Positions 8,749 to 17,541 of a DNA stretch of 64,000 bases are shown here, one piece after another. How positions within the stretch are numbered: the first letter of the stretch is position 1; the number at the start of each line of letters is the position of its first letter. Both the position numbers and the translations under genes were made by a program. The notes beneath the pieces were generated by a model. That model saw only the letters and a program-made list of their open reading frames with translations. It searched no databases and was not told where the DNA came from. The stretch covers positions 248,001-312,000 of the forward strand of contig CAZFSR010000001.1 of NCBI GenBank assembly GCA_964521575.1, read 5' to 3'. The DNA comes from 79-D21 sp964521575. Lineage in GTDB: Bacteria > Synergistota > Synergistia > Synergistales > 79-D21.

Positions 8749-9892
8749 CCTCTCCGGCGACCGGCTCCTCTTCGGGCAGGGTGATGGGCATCAGGACGTA
8801 GAGGAAGTTCTCCTCGCCGGGGCGGGAGAGGCTCATCTGCCCGTTCGGGCCGTTGAAGCAGAGATGTGCCAGGGACCCGTGAAGGGCCTTCAATCCCTCC
8901 AGCAGGTACCGGGCGTTGAAAGCGATCCTCAGCGATTCGCCGTCGATGTCGGCGTCCAGCTCTTCCGCCGCCGTTCCCACTTCCGGGGCCCGGGCGGAAA
9001 TCCTCAGGCTTCCTCCCGGAGCCAGGTTCATGACGATCATCCGGCTGAAATCCCTCACCACCAGCTCGGCCCTCTCGAGCGCCGAGACGAACGACATGCG
9101 GTCCACGGTCATCCACGTGGTGCGGTTTTTCGTCAGGATCTTCTCGTAGGGAGGGAAGGAAGAATCCACCCTGCGGACCGAAAACTCCACGCCATCCGAC
9201 TGGAAATAGGCCTGCGAATCATCGACCAGGGCCCTCAGGGGAGCCTGGTCCTCCATCGTGCCGAGCACCCTCTTCAGCTCGTTCAGCCCCTTCAGGGGAA
9301 GAAGGATCCGGTTCTCTTCCCCGGACTCCCCTTTCGGGACATCCGCCACGGAGAGGGAAAGCCTCCTGCCGTCCGTGGAGACGACCCGGACCGTTCCTTC
9401 TCCCACCTGGAACAGGGCCGTCCCGAGGTACTGCGGGAATTCCTCGTTGGGGGAACCCGAGAACGTCCCCTCGTCCAGGAGCCTCTCCAGGTCTCCCACC
9501 GTGGTGTCGAAGAGAAGGCGGGCCGCCGAGGAAACCGGAAGCTTCGGAAACTCCTCCACCGGGTAGGTCGTGAAGCGGTAGCGGCTCTTTTCGGCAAGGA
9601 GCGTCGCCTTTCCCGCCTGCACGTCCACCACGAAGGAATCCGCCGGGACCTTCTTGAAAAGCTCCCCGACCACCTTGATGGGGAACACCACTTCCCCCGG
9701 CTCTTCCACCGTGACGCCCGCCGCACGGCAGGTCACGCTGGTTTTCAGGTCCGTCGCCTGGAGAGTGATGGAACTGCCGTCAGCAAGGCATCGAATCCCC
9801 GAAAGGACGCTGAGAGTGCTCGTCGTGCTGGTGTTCCGCTCAGCCATCTGCCAGCTCTTGATAAAGGCGTTTTTTTCGATCCGCAACTTCAT
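8738..9892 (-). CDS. dnaN: DNA polymerase III beta subunit (sliding clamp)
   Basis: The ring-shaped clamp tethers the polymerase to DNA. This 384-residue protein has the three-domain clamp architecture. Visible marks are TSTLSVLSGIRCLADG near the N-terminus, TYPVEEFPKLP in domain one, STDGRRLSLS in the middle, and the C-terminal PITLPEEE region. A good SD (GGAAGGGAGTGTG region) precedes the ATG. It follows dnaA with a 242-base gap that holds DnaA boxes. Confidence 0.97.
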   Translation of the reverse strand: MKLRIEKNAFIKSWQMAERNTSTTSTLSVLSGIRCLADGSSITLQATDLKTSVTCRAAGVTVEEPGEVVFPIKVVGELFKKVPADSFVVDVQAGKATLLAEKSRYRFTTYPVEEFPKLPVSSAARLLFDTTVGDLERLLDEGTFSGSPNEEFPQYLGTALFQVGEGTVRVVSTDGRRLSLSVADVPKGESGEENRILLPLKGLNELKRVLGTMEDQAPLRALVDDSQAYFQSDGVEFSVRRVDSSFPPYEKILTKNRTTWMTVDRMSFVSALERAELVVRDFSRMIVMNLAPGGSLRISARAPEVGTAAEELDADIDGESLRIAFNARYLLEGLKALHGSLAHLCFNGPNGQMSLSRPGEENFLYVLMPITLPEEEPVAGEDAL

Positions 9893-10134
9893 GTCGTCAC
9901 ACTCCCTTCCTGCGTCTTTTACATGTCTGTTTCGAAGAAAAAGAATCGTAGGAGAAGCTCTAGGTACCGTGGATTCGTGGAAAAGCCCCTCGAAGCCTTG
10001 CAGGAAGCCGGAAAAGACTGTGGAAAAAAAGCCGGGAACCTCTCACATTCTGTCCACATTATCCACAGGGACGCGGTGGAAAAAGTGTATTCAGTGAATA
10101 ACTGTGGATAACTTGCCGCCTATGAACGGGGAAC
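9893..10134. other. dnaA-dnaN intergenic region with DnaA boxes
   Basis: Matches to the DnaA box consensus TTWTNCACA occur at 10059-10067 (plus, perfect TTATCCACA), 10103-10111 (minus, perfect) and 10019-10027 (minus, TTTTCCACA). One more perfect copy at 10154-10162 lies just inside the 3' end of dnaA. The region probably also carries the dnaN promoter. Together with the boxes upstream of dnaA it may form one half of a bipartite origin. Confidence 0.7.
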
Positions 10135-11460
10135 TCACAACTTATCCGTAATGTTATCCACAAAACTCCGGATTTTCGGGTCGCTTTTCAACATCTCCCC
10201 GATTTTCTTGCAGGCGTGGATGACGGTGGTATGGTCCTTTTTCTTGAAGGCGTACCCGATCTGCTGGAGGCTCGATTCCGTGTGGGTCCGGCTGATGAAC
10301 ATCGCCACCTGCCGGGCGAGCGAAACCTCGGCGGTCCGCTTGCTGGAAGTGAGGTCCTCCACCGACAGGCCAAAGCCTTCGGCAACGTACTGCTGGATCA
10401 CGTCGATCGTCACGGGGCCCTTCGAAACGTGGCGGATGATGTCCTTCAGCCACACCGCGGCGTTGTCGACCGTCATCGGCTCGTTGTTCAGCTCCGCGCA
10501 GGCCACGATGCGGTTCAGGCTTCCTTCCAGCTCGCGGATGTTGCGGGGGATGTTCGTCGCAAGGAAACCGATGACCTCCTCGGGGATGGTCCAGCCCCTC
10601 AGGAGGGCCTTCTTCTGGAGAATCGCGATGCGGGTCTCGAGGTCCGGGATCTGGATGTCGGTCACAAGTCCCCACTCGAAACGGCTCACCAGGCGCTCCT
10701 CCACCCGCTGGATCTCCTTCGGGGGGCGGTCGGAGCTGATGACGATCTGGCGCTTGGCGTCGTGAAGGCTGTTGAAGGTGTGGAAAAACTCCTCCTGGGT
10801 GCTTTCCTTGTTCGCCAGGAACTGGATGTCGTCGATGAGCAGGACGTCCACCGAGCGGTAGCGGTTCTTGAACTCCTGGGTGCGGTTGTCCTTGATCGCG
10901 GAGATCAGCTCGTTGGTGAACTTCTCGGAGCTGACGTAGCAGACCTTCGCGTTGTCCTGCTTGTTGAGGAGGTAATGCCCGATGGCGTGCATGAGGTGGG
11001 TCTTGCCGAGCCCCACGCCCCCCCAGACGAAAAGCGGGTTGTAGGCCACCCCGGGGGATTCCGCCACCGCGAGGCTCGCCGCGTGGGCCAGGCGGTTGGA
11101 CTTGCCGATGACGAAAGAATCGAAGACGTAGTTGGGGTTCAGGCCGTTCCGGGGCACCGCGGGAGCCGGCGTCGCCGCCTTCTCGGCCCTCTGCTGTTCC
11201 GCCGGCCGGACCTCGGAACTGACGCGCAGCTCGACGCCCTTGAGCGTGCCCTGCTTGCGGGCGGAATCGCTCAGCGTCTCGAGAAAACGGGACTGGATCT
11301 GCTCCTTGACGAACACGTTGGGCACGTCGAGAACGAGCGTGCCGTCGACCACCTCGAGGGGTTCGCAGGTGCGCATCCATATTTCCCAGGCACCGCCGGG
11401 AGCCTCCTCCCGCGTGGCCTGGATGATGTCCTGCCAGAGAACCTGCACGTCCTTGGACAA
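10135..11460 (-). CDS. dnaA: Chromosomal replication initiator protein DnaA
   Basis: DnaA is the AAA+ initiator that binds DnaA boxes and melts the origin. The protein is about 441 aa. The N-terminal domain contains VLWQDIIQATREEAPGG. The AAA+ domain starts at NPNYVFDSFVIGKSNRLAHA, with Walker A GGVGLGKTHLMHAIG, Walker B VDVLLIDDIQFLA and sensor region REIEGSLNR-like RELEGSLNRI. The C-terminal DNA-binding signature is DHTTVIHACKKI. A TTG start is chosen because GAGGTGA lies five bases before it; longer frames start inside the origin region and have no SD. Confidence 0.97.
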   Translation of the reverse strand: MSKDVQVLWQDIIQATREEAPGGAWEIWMRTCEPLEVVDGTLVLDVPNVFVKEQIQSRFLETLSDSARKQGTLKGVELRVSSEVRPAEQQRAEKAATPAPAVPRNGLNPNYVFDSFVIGKSNRLAHAASLAVAESPGVAYNPLFVWGGVGLGKTHLMHAIGHYLLNKQDNAKVCYVSSEKFTNELISAIKDNRTQEFKNRYRSVDVLLIDDIQFLANKESTQEEFFHTFNSLHDAKRQIVISSDRPPKEIQRVEERLVSRFEWGLVTDIQIPDLETRIAILQKKALLRGWTIPEEVIGFLATNIPRNIRELEGSLNRIVACAELNNEPMTVDNAAVWLKDIIRHVSKGPVTIDVIQQYVAEGFGLSVEDLTSSKRTAEVSLARQVAMFISRTHTESSLQQIGYAFKKKDHTTVIHACKKIGEMLKSDPKIRSFVDNITDKL

Positions 11461-11822
11461 CCGAATCACCTCGAAGAAGCCGTTTCTTCCGACCAGCAGA
11501 AAAAGGATAGCACAAGAACATCCACAAAAGTTATGCACATATCCACATCCTGTTCCGTGTTCCTTGTGAATCGGCGAGACCCCCTCACGGGAGCGGAGGA
11601 AACGAATTATCTAACGATAGGCGACAATCTGACGAACCCTGAAAACCCGGTGCCTTCAGGCATGAATTATTATCCACACTTCCCGTTCACGCCGTTTCGG
11701 GTCTTGGGGAAAACAATTGTGGATGAAAAACGGGAAACAGGCCGGACAAGGGGCTTTCGGTTTCTCCGGAAGCTTTTTAGGCTACAATCTTGTGGACAAG
11801 TTTCCGCGAGGGAGAGATTCGA
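11461..11822. other. Candidate replication origin upstream of dnaA
   Basis: This 360-base gap separates divergent dnaA and the DHH gene. Perfect DnaA boxes occur at 11531-11539 (TTATGCACA) and 11670-11678 (TTATCCACA). One-mismatch boxes occur at 11539-11547, 11718-11726 (minus) and 11791-11799 (minus). The stretch around 11595-11680 is locally AT-rich and could be the unwinding element. A minus-strand TGCTATCCT resembling an extended -10 lies near 11503-11511 and may serve dnaA. Confidence 0.7.
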
Positions 11823-12833
11823 TTGGCAAACGCCGTCACGCACATCATCAGCCACACGGACCTGGACGGGGTCACGGCTGCCGCCGTCGCCTGGGCGGCC
11901 GCCTGGCCCGAAAACGCCCCGGTGAAGGTCACCCTGACCGGCTACGGGGAGGTGGACAACCTCCTGCTCGAAAGCCTCGAGGCCGGGCAGAGGGTTTTGG
12001 TGCTCGATCTTTTCTGCCAGCGGCAGCAGACCGTCGACGAACTGGACCGCCGCTTCGTCCCCCAGGACGCCCCCTTTCTCTTCGACCACCACGAAAGCAC
12101 CTTCGAGCGCTACGGGAACCGGCCCTGGGCCGTCGTGGACACGTCCCGCTGCGCCGCGGCGGTCTACCACGGCTGGCTCCTGGGGCAGGACCTCGCGCCC
12201 GCCGTGCGCCAGCGCGTCGAAAAAATGACCGGCATCGTGGAAATGGCCAACGACCGGGACCTCTGGCTGGGAGAAAAACCCGACAGCCGCCTCTGGCAGG
12301 CCCTGGTGACCCTGTGCGGCCCCTGGGGAGTGCTTATGCGCCTGGCGGCCGACCCGGGAGCCGCCCTGACGGAAGCCGAGCGCGACGTGGCGGAACGTTT
12401 CGTAAAAGCCCAGGAGGAGCGGTTCGCGCGTGCCCTCGAGCGGGTGCTGCGCGTCCGTGACGAACTGGTTTTCGTCCCGCCCGACCTGCTCGAGTTCGGC
12501 GATGTTTCCGATTTCTGCGGCCTCGTCCTGGACCGGATGGACAATCCCCCGGCCCTCGTGGCGGTCCCGGCCCGCCGGCCGGCGGGCGACTGGGCCGTCT
12601 CCATGCGAAGCCGCGGCGGCCTTGCAGGGCGCATCACCGGCCTGCTGAAGGACGGGCGCAAGGTCCGGGGCGGCGGGCACGGGGACGCCGCGGCCCTGTA
12701 TTTCCCTCCCCACTACACCGGCGACCAGATCCGGGAAAGCCTGCTTTCCGCCCTCCGGACGGCCCGGGAGGCCGACCGCCCCGTCGGGCTCTCGCTGGGC
12801 GACCTGCTGAAGGAAAAGCTCGGCGAAAAGTAG
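11823..12833 (+). CDS. DHH superfamily phosphoesterase
   Basis: This 336-residue protein of the DHH/DHHA1 superfamily (RecJ, NrnA and relatives) probably cleaves phosphodiester bonds in short nucleotides or oligonucleotides. The N-terminal metal motif is ISHTDLDGVTAA, the DHH motif appears as LFDHHES (about residues 85-91), and the C-terminal DHHA1 motif as RGGGHGDAAAL. A TTG start is chosen since GAGGGAG lies 6 bases upstream and the reading frame before it has no SD. It diverges from dnaA across the origin. The substrate is not determinable. Confidence 0.82.
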   Translation: MANAVTHIISHTDLDGVTAAAVAWAAAWPENAPVKVTLTGYGEVDNLLLESLEAGQRVLVLDLFCQRQQTVDELDRRFVPQDAPFLFDHHESTFERYGNRPWAVVDTSRCAAAVYHGWLLGQDLAPAVRQRVEKMTGIVEMANDRDLWLGEKPDSRLWQALVTLCGPWGVLMRLAADPGAALTEAERDVAERFVKAQEERFARALERVLRVRDELVFVPPDLLEFGDVSDFCGLVLDRMDNPPALVAVPARRPAGDWAVSMRSRGGLAGRITGLLKDGRKVRGGGHGDAAALYFPPHYTGDQIRESLLSALRTAREADRPVGLSLGDLLKEKLGEK

Positions 12834-12858
12834 AGGGGAACCTTCCTGGAAAGAAAAA

Positions 12859-12884
12859 GGGCCGGGGGTTCAGCCCCCCGGCCC
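12859..12884. terminator. Bidirectional terminator hairpin between convergent genes
   Basis: A perfect 10-bp GC stem (GGGCCGGGGG with CCCCCGGCCC) with a six-base loop separates the DHH gene and the convergent dehydrogenase gene. The flanks are A-rich on the left and T-containing on the right. Confidence 0.75.
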
Positions 12885-12909
12885 TTCGCCTTTCGGAGAA
12901 CGGCTCGCC

Positions 12910-14073
12910 CTAGAGTTCCCTGACGGACTCGGCGATCTTCACGCCGCGCTTCTTCAGCTCGGCCAGGAGCCGCCGGACCGCCTCGGGGTTCTTTCCCACC
13001 GCCTCCGGCGGGTTCACGCCGGGCATGCGGAGGACGCCCTCCGCCAGGAGGCGCCCCACGATGACGCAGGGGAAACCCGTGGTGCGGCTCATGGAAGGGA
13101 ACCCGGTGGTCATGTCCTTCTCGTCGTAGAGCGTGTAGGCGTACTGCACCTTTTTCCCGTCCTTCTCGCCCGTGACCTCCACGTGGAAGAAGGTGAACTC
13201 GTTCTCGTCCTCGCCCAGCTTCATCGCCGGGTAGGCCAGGGCCCCGAAGAGGTCCCGCGGGGAAACCTTCATCCCCTTCACGTCCACGGGCTCCGTGCCG
13301 AACAGCCCGATCTCCCTTAAAAGGGTCATGTCGCGGGCGGTCCCGGGGTAGCGCAGGGTGTACTCCGTCACGTTCGGCGAGGGGATCGTGTCCAGCAGCG
13401 TCCGGGAACCGTCGGTGAAGAACCCCTCCATCTCGGGAAGCGGGATGCCGGGGATGTCGAACTTCATGATCCGGCAGCCCGACAGGGCCGGCACGGTGAC
13501 GATCTGCCCGTTCCGCTTGGTGCGGGCCGGGCGCACGTACTCCTCGATGAGGTCGTCCGGGGAGAAGACGAGCTTGTAGTTGTACGGGGGTTCCGGCTTC
13601 ACGGGAAGGCCCGTCACCGAATACGTCACGTCGTCCACGCGGTCCAGCTGCGCGCAGGCGTGGCCGATGAGGATGCTGGAGGCCCCGGGGGCCACGCCCA
13701 CGTCCTCGAAGGTGGTGACGCCGGCCTTCTTCGCCTCGGCGTCCCATTCCCTGTAGTCTTCGCCCATGAAGGAGATGTCGGACATGTTCACGCCCGCGCG
13801 GATGACGGCCCCCAGCATGGCGTAGCCCAGGAATCCCGGCACGGCCCCGATGACGAGATCCTGCCCCCTGACCGCGGAGGTGATGGAGTCGGGCGAGGCG
13901 AAATCCACGTCGGTCCGGACGGCCAGGGGACCCTGCGCCCGGGCCTTCGTCCTTGCCAGGTTCGCCTCGCTGGCGTCGCAGACGGTGACCTCGTAGCCTT
14001 CGTCCGCCGCGAGATCCAGCGCCATGATGGATCCCACCAGGCCGCAGCCCAGGACGGTGACTTTCTTCTTCAA
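12910..14073 (-). CDS. Saccharopine dehydrogenase-like NAD(P)-dependent oxidoreductase
   Basis: This 387-residue enzyme has an N-terminal Rossmann fold (VTVLGCGLVGSIMALDLA) and the central segment VGVAPGASSILIGHA, both typical of saccharopine-dehydrogenase-like (lysine-dehydrogenase-type) proteins. The TTG start is supported by GAGGAGG eight bases upstream. The promoter at 14118-14147 drives it alone. A paralogue at 55316-56464 shares the motifs and sits in the amino-acid operon. The reaction is likely oxidation of an amino acid or secondary-amine amino acid; the substrate is unknown. Confidence 0.8.
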   Translation of the reverse strand: MKKKVTVLGCGLVGSIMALDLAADEGYEVTVCDASEANLARTKARAQGPLAVRTDVDFASPDSITSAVRGQDLVIGAVPGFLGYAMLGAVIRAGVNMSDISFMGEDYREWDAEAKKAGVTTFEDVGVAPGASSILIGHACAQLDRVDDVTYSVTGLPVKPEPPYNYKLVFSPDDLIEEYVRPARTKRNGQIVTVPALSGCRIMKFDIPGIPLPEMEGFFTDGSRTLLDTIPSPNVTEYTLRYPGTARDMTLLREIGLFGTEPVDVKGMKVSPRDLFGALAYPAMKLGEDENEFTFFHVEVTGEKDGKKVQYAYTLYDEKDMTTGFPSMSRTTGFPCVIVGRLLAEGVLRMPGVNPPEAVGKNPEAVRRLLAELKKRGVKIAESVREL

Positions 14074-14117
14074 TCCGATCGCCTCCTCAGAATGTATACG
14101 ATGCATGGTCCGGACCC

Positions 14118-14147
14118 ATTCTAGGCGTTCCGGTCCCCGCCCGTCAA
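14118..14147 (-). promoter_or_regulatory. Promoter of the saccharopine-dehydrogenase-like gene
   Basis: On the minus strand TTGACG (14147-14142) and TAGAAT (14123-14118) are separated by 18 bases, each one mismatch from consensus. The start codon is about 45 bases downstream of -10. Confidence 0.6.
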
Positions 14148-14305
14148 GGAAGCCCAAAAACCCTTGCAAACAAAGGGGAAAAGCGTGAAACGGGGAAGGC
14201 CCGGGAAAACGCTTTCAAAGGATTACGGGACCGCCACGAGGGCGTTCGGTTAGAGTATCATGATAGAAAGAACGGGTTTCCCGACGAAAGGATGGGTGAC
14301 GAACC

Positions 14306-14515
14306 GTGTCCGAGGAAAAGCCTTTCTGCAAAAGGGTTTCCCCCAGTTTCCTGAAGAAGCACCTGGACGAGTACAAGGAATGGGTCCGTGAGCCCCTTTA
14401 CGTCTGCACGAAATGCGGCCGGGTCGCGCGAAGGGCCCGCGACCTTTGCAGGCCCGTTTCCCTGGAGAGCGGGTCGAAGCCGGGCACCGGAGCCGGCAAG
14501 GAAGAAACCGAATGA
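14306..14515 (+). CDS. Small cysteine-containing protein, function unknown
   Basis: This 69-residue protein has a GTG start and carries CTKCGRVARRARDLC, a short CxxC-plus-Cys pattern that could bind zinc. Its stop overlaps the start of the following glycosyltransferase (ATGA), so the two are co-translated. No family was recognised. The good overlap and codon use similar to its neighbours support it as a real gene. Confidence 0.6.
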   Translation: MSEEKPFCKRVSPSFLKKHLDEYKEWVREPLYVCTKCGRVARRARDLCRPVSLESGSKPGTGAGKEETE

Positions 14516-15651
14516 GGGACTTCCGGGTCGCCGTCCTCTACGCCTCCGTCGGGACGGGGCACAAGACCGCCGCCCTGGCCCTCACCCGGTGGTTCCAGGC
14601 CGAGTTCCCCGATGTGAAGACCGTCTGCCTGGACACGCTGGCCTACTCTTCCCCCCTGGTGAGGGGCATCTACACCCGAAGCTACCTCGAGATGGTGCGC
14701 CGGGCACCCCAGCTGTGGGGCTACTTCTACGAGTCCATGGAACACCCGGAGTCGCAGGACGGCCTGCTGAGCACGCTGAACGAACTCGCCGAGCGGCTGA
14801 ACCTGGCCAAGCTTCGCCTCAGCCTGGAAAGCTTCGCCCCCGACATCATCCTGTTCACCCACTTTTTCGGGACCAGCGCCGTCATGTCGGCCTTCCCGGG
14901 TGTCCCCGTCTACTACGTGAACACGGATTTCCTCAGCCATATCTTCCACAGGAACCGGGCCTTCTCCGGGTGGTTCGTCGCCAGCGAGGAAGCCGTCCGG
15001 CAGTGTTCCGCCGACGGCCTGGACATGGGCCGCGTCGTCCTGTCGGGCATCCCGATCGATCCCGCCTACTGCACCCCGCCCAGCCGGGAAGAGGCCCGGC
15101 AAAGGCTCGGCATCGAAGGAAGCGCTCCCGCCGTGCTGGTCGTGAGCGGGGGAATCGGCGTGGGGCCCATCGAGGGCGTGGTGGAATCCCTGGTCCGGCA
15201 GGACGGCCTGGACGTCTTCGCCATCTGCGGCCGGAACGAGGAGCTTGCCGAGGCCCTGAAGGTCCGCTTCGAGGACGAGCCGCGGGTGAGGGTGGAAGGC
15301 TTCGTGAACGGGCTGCTCGACTGGTACTGCGCCAGCGACCTCGTCATCATGAAACCCGGCGGGCTGTGCTCTTCCGAGGCCCTGGCCCTGGGCAAGCCGA
15401 TCCTCATCATGGACCCCATCCCGGGGCAGGAGCAGCGGAACAGCGACGTCCTGCTGGACCACGGGGCCGCGCGGACGCTCCTGGAGTACCGGGCAGCGGG
15501 GGACAAGGCCCGCGGGATCCTGGACGACCCCGCCGAGCTGGCCCGTCTGCGGGAAGGCACCCGGCGGCTGGGCAAGCCCACCGCCGGCCGGACCGTGGTC
15601 AGGACCCTGGCGGACTGGCACGCGAACGGTATTGGCGAAAGGAAGGAGTGA
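14512..15651 (+). CDS. MGDG-synthase/MurG-like glycosyltransferase (GT28 family)
   Basis: This 379-residue predicted inverting glycosyltransferase is related to processive diacylglycerol glucosyltransferases and MurG. The N-terminal MGDG-synthase domain begins VAVLYASVGTGHKTAALAL. The C-terminal nucleotide-sugar domain shows VVSGGIGVGPIEGVV, FVNGLLDWYCASDLVIMKPGG and DPIPGQEQRN, all characteristic. It probably glycosylates a membrane lipid at the cytoplasmic face; donor and acceptor are inferred only at family level. The start overlaps the stop of the small upstream gene. Confidence 0.85.
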   Translation: MRDFRVAVLYASVGTGHKTAALALTRWFQAEFPDVKTVCLDTLAYSSPLVRGIYTRSYLEMVRRAPQLWGYFYESMEHPESQDGLLSTLNELAERLNLAKLRLSLESFAPDIILFTHFFGTSAVMSAFPGVPVYYVNTDFLSHIFHRNRAFSGWFVASEEAVRQCSADGLDMGRVVLSGIPIDPAYCTPPSREEARQRLGIEGSAPAVLVVSGGIGVGPIEGVVESLVRQDGLDVFAICGRNEELAEALKVRFEDEPRVRVEGFVNGLLDWYCASDLVIMKPGGLCSSEALALGKPILIMDPIPGQEQRNSDVLLDHGAARTLLEYRAAGDKARGILDDPAELARLREGTRRLGKPTAGRTVVRTLADWHANGIGERKE

Positions 15652-15658
15652 AGAGGGA

Positions 15659-17500
15659 ATGAGGCAAGCGGTACGGGCCTGGGTCGACCTTGGCACGAAA
15701 CGCGTGACGACCGAGACCCTTTCGGAAAAGGAAACCCGGTTCTGGGGCGGCGAGCGGGGGCTTGCCCTTCCTGTCCTGGGTTCCCGCCTGGAACGGGAAA
15801 CCGACCCCCTTTCCCCGGAAAACACCCTCGTGGTCGCCGCAGGGCTTTTGAACGGGCTGGCGTTCTCCGGCACCTGCCGGTACGGCGTGTACGCGAAAAG
15901 CCCTCTCACCGGGGCCCTCGGCGAATCGGAAGCGGGAGGGACCTTCGGGCCGGCCCTGCGCGCGCAGGGGCTCGACGCGATCGTCTTCGAGGGGGCCTCG
16001 GAAAAGCCCGTGTACCTGTGGGTGGAAAACGGCACGGTCACGGTTCACGACGCCTCGGACCTGTGGGGGAAGACCAACCGGGAAACGTTCGAAGCCCTCA
16101 CGGCAAGGCACGGGCGCATCAGCGCACTGCTGGTGGGGCCGGCCGGGGAAAGGCTCGTGCGTTACGCCTGTGTCATCAACGACCTGAGGCACGCCAACGG
16201 CCGGACGGGTCTGGGCGCCGTGTTCGGCTCCAAGCGGGTCAAGGCCGTCGCCGCACCCGCCCCGAAGGCGATCCCGCCCGTCGTGCCGGAACGCCTGAAG
16301 GAGGCGCAGGCGCTCTTTTCCGGCTGGAAGGAAAACCCCCTGGCCTGGGCCCTGAGGGAGACCGGCACCCCCGCCGCGCTGGGGGGCCTGAACGCCCTGG
16401 GCATCCTCCCGACCCGCAACTTCCGGGAAGGCTCCTTCGAGGAAGCCGACCGCGTGAACGGCGCCGCCTACAACCGAGACCTGCTGGACGGCACTCACGG
16501 ATGCTTCGCCTGCGCCATCCGGTGCAAGCGCGTGCCGAAGCCGGGAAAACGGAACGTCGACACGGCCTACGGCGGTCCCGAGTACGAAACGGTCGGGGCT
16601 TTCGGCCCGCTTTGCGGCTGCGGCGACCTGTCCGCCGCCGCGAAGGCCCACGAGCGCTGCAACGCGATGGGCCTGGACACCATTTCCACGGGCATGACGA
16701 TCGCCTGGCTGATGGAGGCCGTCGAGCGGGGCCTCATCGCGCCGGAAAAGGCCGGAGTGAGGGGCTTCGGCGACACGGAAGGCATGCTCGCCCTGGTCGA
16801 GGCCATCGCCTCCCGGGAGGGGATCGGCGACGTCCTGGCGGAAGGCTCGAAGCGGGCTTCGGCGATCCTCGGCTTCGGGAAGGATTTCCTGGTCGAGGTG
16901 AAGGGGCAGGAACTGCCGATGCACGACCCCCGGGGCAAGGCCGGGGTGGCCCTGGGCTATGTCCTGGCGCCCGGCGGAGCCGACCACATGCAGCTGGCCC
17001 ACGACACCCTCATGGCCGACCCGGACGCCTTCGGGACGAAGTCCGTCGCCCCCCTGGGAATCCTCGGCCCCCTGGACCCCCTCTCCCTGGACGCGGAAAA
17101 GGTTTCGGCCCTCGTGACCCTTTGGACTTACTGGACCTTCCAGAACCACCTCGGGAACTGCCATTTCGTCTTCGCGCCCCGGAGCGTCTACCCCGTGGAG
17201 GGCATCCCCCTTCTCGTGGAGGCGGCCACGGGCTGGAAAACCAGCCTGTGGGAGCTGATGCGGATGGGAGCCCGGAGCCTCGCCGCCGCCCGGATGCTGA
17301 ACCGGCGGCTGGGCTTCGGCGCGGCCGACGACGTTCTGCCGGACCGCCTTTTCGAGGCGGTCAAAAGCGGCCCCTACGAGGGGAAAAGGACCCTGGCCCC
17401 GGAAACCGTGCAGAACGCCGCCAGGCTGGCGTGGGAGATGCTCGGCTGGGACGGGCAGGGCGACCCGCTGCCGGGAACCCTTGCGGCCCTGGGACTATAA
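15659..17500 (+). CDS. Aldehyde:ferredoxin oxidoreductase (tungsten/molybdopterin enzyme)
   Basis: The 613-residue protein shows family organisation. The N-terminal AOR domain has GTCRYGVYAKSPLTGALGES near residues 75-95. The [4Fe-4S] cysteines appear as CFACAIRC (about residue 282) with a distal Cys in LGNCHF. Enzymes of the family oxidise aldehydes to acids with ferredoxin as acceptor. In amino-acid fermenters they commonly handle aldehydes from 2-oxo-acid breakdown. The ATG at MRQAVRAW is chosen; AAGGAG lies 12 bases before it. A strong terminator follows directly. Confidence 0.9.
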   Translation: MRQAVRAWVDLGTKRVTTETLSEKETRFWGGERGLALPVLGSRLERETDPLSPENTLVVAAGLLNGLAFSGTCRYGVYAKSPLTGALGESEAGGTFGPALRAQGLDAIVFEGASEKPVYLWVENGTVTVHDASDLWGKTNRETFEALTARHGRISALLVGPAGERLVRYACVINDLRHANGRTGLGAVFGSKRVKAVAAPAPKAIPPVVPERLKEAQALFSGWKENPLAWALRETGTPAALGGLNALGILPTRNFREGSFEEADRVNGAAYNRDLLDGTHGCFACAIRCKRVPKPGKRNVDTAYGGPEYETVGAFGPLCGCGDLSAAAKAHERCNAMGLDTISTGMTIAWLMEAVERGLIAPEKAGVRGFGDTEGMLALVEAIASREGIGDVLAEGSKRASAILGFGKDFLVEVKGQELPMHDPRGKAGVALGYVLAPGGADHMQLAHDTLMADPDAFGTKSVAPLGILGPLDPLSLDAEKVSALVTLWTYWTFQNHLGNCHFVFAPRSVYPVEGIPLLVEAATGWKTSLWELMRMGARSLAAARMLNRRLGFGAADDVLPDRLFEAVKSGPYEGKRTLAPETVQNAARLAWEMLGWDGQGDPLPGTLAALGL

Positions 17501-17501
17501 A

Positions 17502-17541
17502 AAAAGGGATTCGAGCCCGTTGCCTTGCTCGAATCCCTTTT
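17502..17541. terminator. Strong bidirectional terminator after the AOR gene
   Basis: A 15-bp perfect stem (17502-17516 with 17527-17541) with a ten-base loop has a run of A before it and T after it, so it can end transcripts on either strand. On the minus strand it would also end the RNA proposed at 17542-18060. Confidence 0.9.
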
